Positions 60,791 to 64,000 of a stretch of 64,000 nucleotides of DNA are shown in pieces (the first letter of the stretch is position 1; the number at the start of each line of letters is the position of its first letter). The notes under the pieces are model-generated. The model saw nothing but the letters and a program-made list of their open reading frames with translations. It was not told the origin of the DNA and made no database searches. This stretch comes from UBA937 sp031549725 (GTDB lineage Bacteria; Spirochaetota; Spirochaetia; Treponematales; Breznakiellaceae): contig JAVBPH010000046.1 in assembly GCA_031549725.1 (NCBI GenBank), positions 1 through 64,000 of the forward strand, written 5' to 3'. The position numbers and the translations under genes are program-made.

Positions 60791-63121
60791 TTAATTATTC
60801 TCCATGTTAAATATATCGGCAATTACTGCTTCCATCGACATACCATAATACAAATATCCATAAGCCGCTGCCGCCGCAAGAACTTTTCTTCCATAATCCC
60901 TGGTTTCTGGGTATTCGATGGTTTCCAGGAAGAGATCCTCCGGCAAGCGGGGCTCCGCGGCCCTCCATCTTTTAACCCTTCCCATGCCTCCATTATAGGA
61001 AATCAGGGCCAGCATGGGACTTCCGGTGTATTCTATGAGGTAATTGAGGTACCAGGCGCCGATATGAATATTGATTTCCGGGTTCAGAAGGTCAATTTCC
61101 CCGTCTTTTATATAATTAGGTCCGCCCTGACGGGCTATTCTGCCGGCCATATCCAGGGCGGTGGCGGGCATGAGCTGGGATAATCCCACCGCACCGGCCC
61201 AGGAAGTTATGTTCCGGTTGAAAGCACTTTCGGTTCTGATGAGTCCAAAAAAGACCTCCGTGGGAATCCGGGCTTCCTTGGCATTTTTTTCTATCAAATC
61301 CGCATAAGGCCGGGGGTAAAACATCTCCATATCCTGCCGCTGCAGCTCGTATTCCTCCCGGTTCATAAAAACCGAACAAACCCGGATGGCATCATCCCAG
61401 TTTTCCGCCAGAATAAAACCCTGCGCGGCAATCCTCTGTTCATCAATCGTCAGGGGAAGATCCTTGAAATAGGAATAGGCAAAACTTCCCGCCCCGAATT
61501 CAAAAAAATTAAGAAGGAATTCCAGGCTGTCCCCATGGGGATAGGTTTTAAGCTGCTGGGGAGTTTGTTTTATTGGGGCCGCCCCGGGTTTACCGGGAAC
61601 AGGATCGGTTTTTTCCCCTAAAAACGATGCGGAAAGGGCCCGGTAATAAAAGGATCCCCGGCTTTCTTCAAAGGCGATTCTGAAAAAACCCGCCGCGGTT
61701 TCCGAAATATCCCAGGATCTGGCCGTATCGTTGCTTTTATCATTATTAGAATAAACGCTCAGGTATGGTCCCGCTTTATCCGGGGAAATAAAACCTTCCA
61801 TAACGGCCCGGGCAATAATATAAGCGTATTTTGCTATGGTGGTCCCGTCATTTCCGCCCCGGATAAGGCTGAACACCTCCAGAAGCCCGGTCCAATCCCT
61901 GGATGAAACCAGGTGCCGGGATACCCGGTCCATGATATCCGTAAAATATACATCATCATTCCAACGGGCGGTATATTCCCGGAGCAATGGTTTTATATCG
62001 GCGGGATTTTCCTGCAGGGTCACATTCAGAATATACCACATACAGGCATCTTCCTGATCCGCGCTGGGGGCCAGTTTCAGGGCATCCGTAAAAAATGCTG
62101 CGGCTTCCTTGTAGTTCTGCCTTTGCCGTTCTATTCTTCCAATAAAATAAAGCAGCCGGTAACGGGTTTCCGGGATACGGATGGTAAAAATGGATGTCCC
62201 AAATCCCGTCCCGGTCCTGAGCCAGGCCTCCCAGTCCGAAAAGAGTTTAATCCCTTCTTCCTGATACTTAGTAAACTGATAGGCCCGGCCTAAATCATGC
62301 AATAAATCGATGTAAAGGAAGAATAACGACTGGTCCTGCTCCAAAACCGTTTTGAATAGGGTGATCCCTTCATTAAAAGCTGATTTTGATACGGCTATCC
62401 GTCCTTCAATGGCTGTTGTTTCTGCCGCGGTCATCCATGGGGGGGGAATTTTTTGTATTTCCTGGAAAGTCCATATCCGGGCTTCATCGATGACCCCATT
62501 AAAAAAATATTCCCGGATATCCTGTTTTTGGGCTTCTCCCGGTTCTTTATTGATATGAAGTCCCGCCATCAGGGAAAATCCCCGGTTCCAGGCTGAAAAA
62601 TCGTCGGTACCGGGGGGCATATGGATTTCGCTGTACCTGCCTAAAACGTACAGGGCGGTATTCCTGAGAACTTCCACCGCGGAATCGGATTTTAGGGCAT
62701 CGGACTGGCTTAATTTTAGAATCCTGGCGGCCAGGGCGGAATCGCTGTCTTTTTTCGTCAGTAAGGGCAGCAATTCCCTGGCGGATGCACCGCGGACCAG
62801 TTTTGAGGAACCTTCCAGGGCCTGCTCAAAAAGAACCTCCGCCCGGAGCGAATCCCCCGCATCTTTGACCAGGAGCCCCGCATAAAACGGGGCTGAGGGA
62901 TGGAGTTTTTTAAGCTCCGCCATTTCCGGGAGTCCCGCCTTCAATATGAAGTCAATGTCCCTGTTTTTCAGATTTTCCAGGGCCTTTTTTTGGGGAATAC
63001 CCATAACAGTACCGGAATCACATGAAGCAAGACTGTTCAAGGTTATCAGAAGCAGAAAAAGTATATGTATGGAAGGCCGTTTCGAATAACTATACTTTCT
63101 AACGGCCTTTCCGGAACCCAT
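60791..63121 (-). CDS. Lytic transglycosylase lipoprotein (Slt70-like) with TPR superhelix
   Basis: A 776-residue lipoprotein that cleaves peptidoglycan glycan strands. The frame runs open to 63349 in overlap with the next gene, but the ATG at 63121 has TGAGGA and begins a lipoprotein signal, MGSGKAVRKY...NSLASC. About 50-560 is helical repeats like the Slt70 U-shaped domain. The C-terminal SLT domain (about 600-740) has the catalytic Glu in RTESAFNRN, then VGLSQLMPATA and YNGGMGRV. It lies between ftsK and the Hsp70/LysM-like gene in one operon direction. Confidence 0.92.
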   Translation of the reverse strand: MGSGKAVRKYSYSKRPSIHILFLLLITLNSLASCDSGTVMGIPQKKALENLKNRDIDFILKAGLPEMAELKKLHPSAPFYAGLLVKDAGDSLRAEVLFEQALEGSSKLVRGASARELLPLLTKKDSDSALAARILKLSQSDALKSDSAVEVLRNTALYVLGRYSEIHMPPGTDDFSAWNRGFSLMAGLHINKEPGEAQKQDIREYFFNGVIDEARIWTFQEIQKIPPPWMTAAETTAIEGRIAVSKSAFNEGITLFKTVLEQDQSLFFLYIDLLHDLGRAYQFTKYQEEGIKLFSDWEAWLRTGTGFGTSIFTIRIPETRYRLLYFIGRIERQRQNYKEAAAFFTDALKLAPSADQEDACMWYILNVTLQENPADIKPLLREYTARWNDDVYFTDIMDRVSRHLVSSRDWTGLLEVFSLIRGGNDGTTIAKYAYIIARAVMEGFISPDKAGPYLSVYSNNDKSNDTARSWDISETAAGFFRIAFEESRGSFYYRALSASFLGEKTDPVPGKPGAAPIKQTPQQLKTYPHGDSLEFLLNFFEFGAGSFAYSYFKDLPLTIDEQRIAAQGFILAENWDDAIRVCSVFMNREEYELQRQDMEMFYPRPYADLIEKNAKEARIPTEVFFGLIRTESAFNRNITSWAGAVGLSQLMPATALDMAGRIARQGGPNYIKDGEIDLLNPEINIHIGAWYLNYLIEYTGSPMLALISYNGGMGRVKRWRAAEPRLPEDLFLETIEYPETRDYGRKVLAAAAAYGYLYYGMSMEAVIADIFNMENN

Positions 63122-63161
63122 ATCCTCACCGGATCGGGTTGGATATGGGGCTGAGGGTCCC

Positions 63162-64000
63162 TTAATTCTTAGGAGGAATCCTGATGGTTGTACCCGAGAT
63201 AATAAGATCCGGGTTTTTAATGCCATTAAAACGGGCAATACGAGGATAAAGCCAAGGATTACGATAATATGCCTCCGAAATGTCCCAAAGAGTATCTCCC
63301 CAGCGGATTTTATATGCCACCCCTTCCTTGGGGATAGTCTGGGGTACATTGTATCTTGAAGCAGCGGTCTCAGTCCTGGTCCTGGGCGGTTCCGCCGGGA
63401 CTGGTTCAGCCTGTTTGGGCTGGACCGGCGGAGCCTGGATTACCGGCACATCCTTCGGCGGTTCCGGCGGCGGAGTTGAAGGCCGGGGGTCTTCCTGGGT
63501 AGTCTTTTCTGTCACCGTTGGAGTTTTGGGGGCTGTTTTGCCGGAATTGCCCCTGCCCAGGAGTATGAAGACTAAAGCTCCAATAAATACAAGTATAAGT
63601 ATACCAATAATTATCCAGATCCAGGGAAATTTTTTCCGGGAATCGGTTTCGTTTATAGCTGTGGCCCTTTCGTACAAACCCTGGGGAGGAGGTTCGGTGG
63701 AATCAATTTCAAAATCCGGAATATTGTAATCCCTGGAATCATCATCCAGGGACTGGAGGGATACGCTTAAATGATGCTGTTCGGTCCCCACGGGCGCATC
63801 CAGATCTACCGCATCCGCGGTAATTTCACCTTCCGTATTTGAGGAAATAATCAGCTCAATGGAAGGTTCTCCCTTAGGCCGGGGTTTGATATTTTCCACC
63901 ACCAGGCTGCCAATATATACCGCATCAGCCATGGTTTTGGCTGTACTTTTGTAGAGATCAATCTGGACACTTTTCTGGTCATCGTGAACAGTAGTTAGGA
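63162..64000 (-). CDS. Hsp70-like substrate-binding domain + TM + LysM fusion (partial, 5' end off window)
   Basis: The frame is open to the edge at 64000, so the ATG at 63932 is internal. The visible 279 residues start with TTVHDDQKSVQIDL, then YIGSLVVENIKPRPKGEPSIEL and GEITADAVDLDA, matching the DnaK/Hsp70 SBDbeta blocks (DNQ..V.I, G.F.L.GI.PAPRG.P.IEV, G.L.V.A.D) order for order. Next is a linker, a membrane segment (about 105-127 of the 256-residue part, positive-inside side FPW after RKK), a Pro/Glu-rich stretch and a C-terminal LysM (YKIRWGDTLWDIS...IRIPPKN). Predicted cytoplasmic chaperone domain and periplasmic peptidoglycan binder. The ATPase domain, if present, is outside the window. 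Confidence 0.78.
   Translation of the reverse strand, partial: LTTVHDDQKSVQIDLYKSTAKTMADAVYIGSLVVENIKPRPKGEPSIELIISSNTEGEITADAVDLDAPVGTEQHHLSVSLQSLDDDSRDYNIPDFEIDSTEPPPQGLYERATAINETDSRKKFPWIWIIIGILILVFIGALVFILLGRGNSGKTAPKTPTVTEKTTQEDPRPSTPPPEPPKDVPVIQAPPVQPKQAEPVPAEPPRTRTETAASRYNVPQTIPKEGVAYKIRWGDTLWDISEAYYRNPWLYPRIARFNGIKNPDLIISGTTIRIPPKN

Noticed and set aside
63122..63349. N-terminal extension of the lytic transglycosylase
   Set aside because: It overlaps the Hsp70/LysM-like gene in another frame; the ATG at 63121 starts a lipoprotein signal behind TGAGGA.

Overview
The window looks like a chromosomal segment of a spirochaete, most likely a termite-gut-type Treponema. This rests on the gene set and style: lipoproteins and LysM proteins of treponemal type, a family 1 solute-binding protein whose mature end begins GTGQKEK, YesM/YesN-type two-component genes, ThyX, a KtrAB-like potassium system and a mid-range base composition. 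Genus and species are inferred; there is no rRNA here. I see no tRNA, rRNA, CRISPR array, prophage or replication origin.

Layout. 1-375: stacked hairpin repeats. 376-7743 (minus): a seven-gene sugar or sugar-acid catabolic operon (two 2-hydroxyacid dehydrogenases, Zn-alcohol dehydrogenase, cupin sugar isomerase, TIM-barrel isomerase, a lactonase-mutarotase fusion, SDR). 8182-11289 (plus): a divergent glycosidase and an HpcH-type aldolase. 11619-14810 (minus): a sugar ABC importer. 15471-17751 (plus): a Tyr/Phe-rich leader peptide and attenuator, then DAHP synthase and prephenate dehydrogenase. 17868-20385: an AraC-type response regulator and its histidine kinase. 20775-24634 (minus): thyX-proA-proB-proC. 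25176-33758: LysM/M23 peptidase, lipoproteins, a large acidic membrane protein, HflX, a NUDIX hydrolase and a LysM protein. 34268-44268: YdbC-like ssDNA-binding protein, RNase HI, serine dehydratase, GroEL, a DEAD-box helicase, an ABC-F protein and a RAYT transposase. 44527-53815: TPR lipoprotein pair, a small Cys protein with prfA-prmC, Rel, a dead ogt gene and a glycogen debranching enzyme. 54083-56889: an Aat-like protein with KtrA/KtrB. 57222-64000: a second RAYT, a DUF1801 protein, FtsK, a lytic transglycosylase and a membrane Hsp70-like/LysM fusion running off the right edge.

The two most notable items are, first, the leader before aroF-tyrA. It encodes a 38-residue peptide with five Tyr and two Phe codons in eight positions, followed by mutually exclusive pairings and a strong intrinsic terminator: a ribosome-mediated tyrosine/phenylalanine attenuator. 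Second is the gene at the right edge, which joins an Hsp70 substrate-binding domain to a transmembrane segment and an extracytoplasmic LysM domain.

At least four families of palindromic dispersed repeats (called A-D here) occur between genes. Family A is a 133-134 bp, three-hairpin element with imperfect inverted termini, present four times. Two RAYT-type transposases lie in the same window, which makes a REP-like mobilisation system plausible. One of the two has Phe where the catalytic Tyr is expected.
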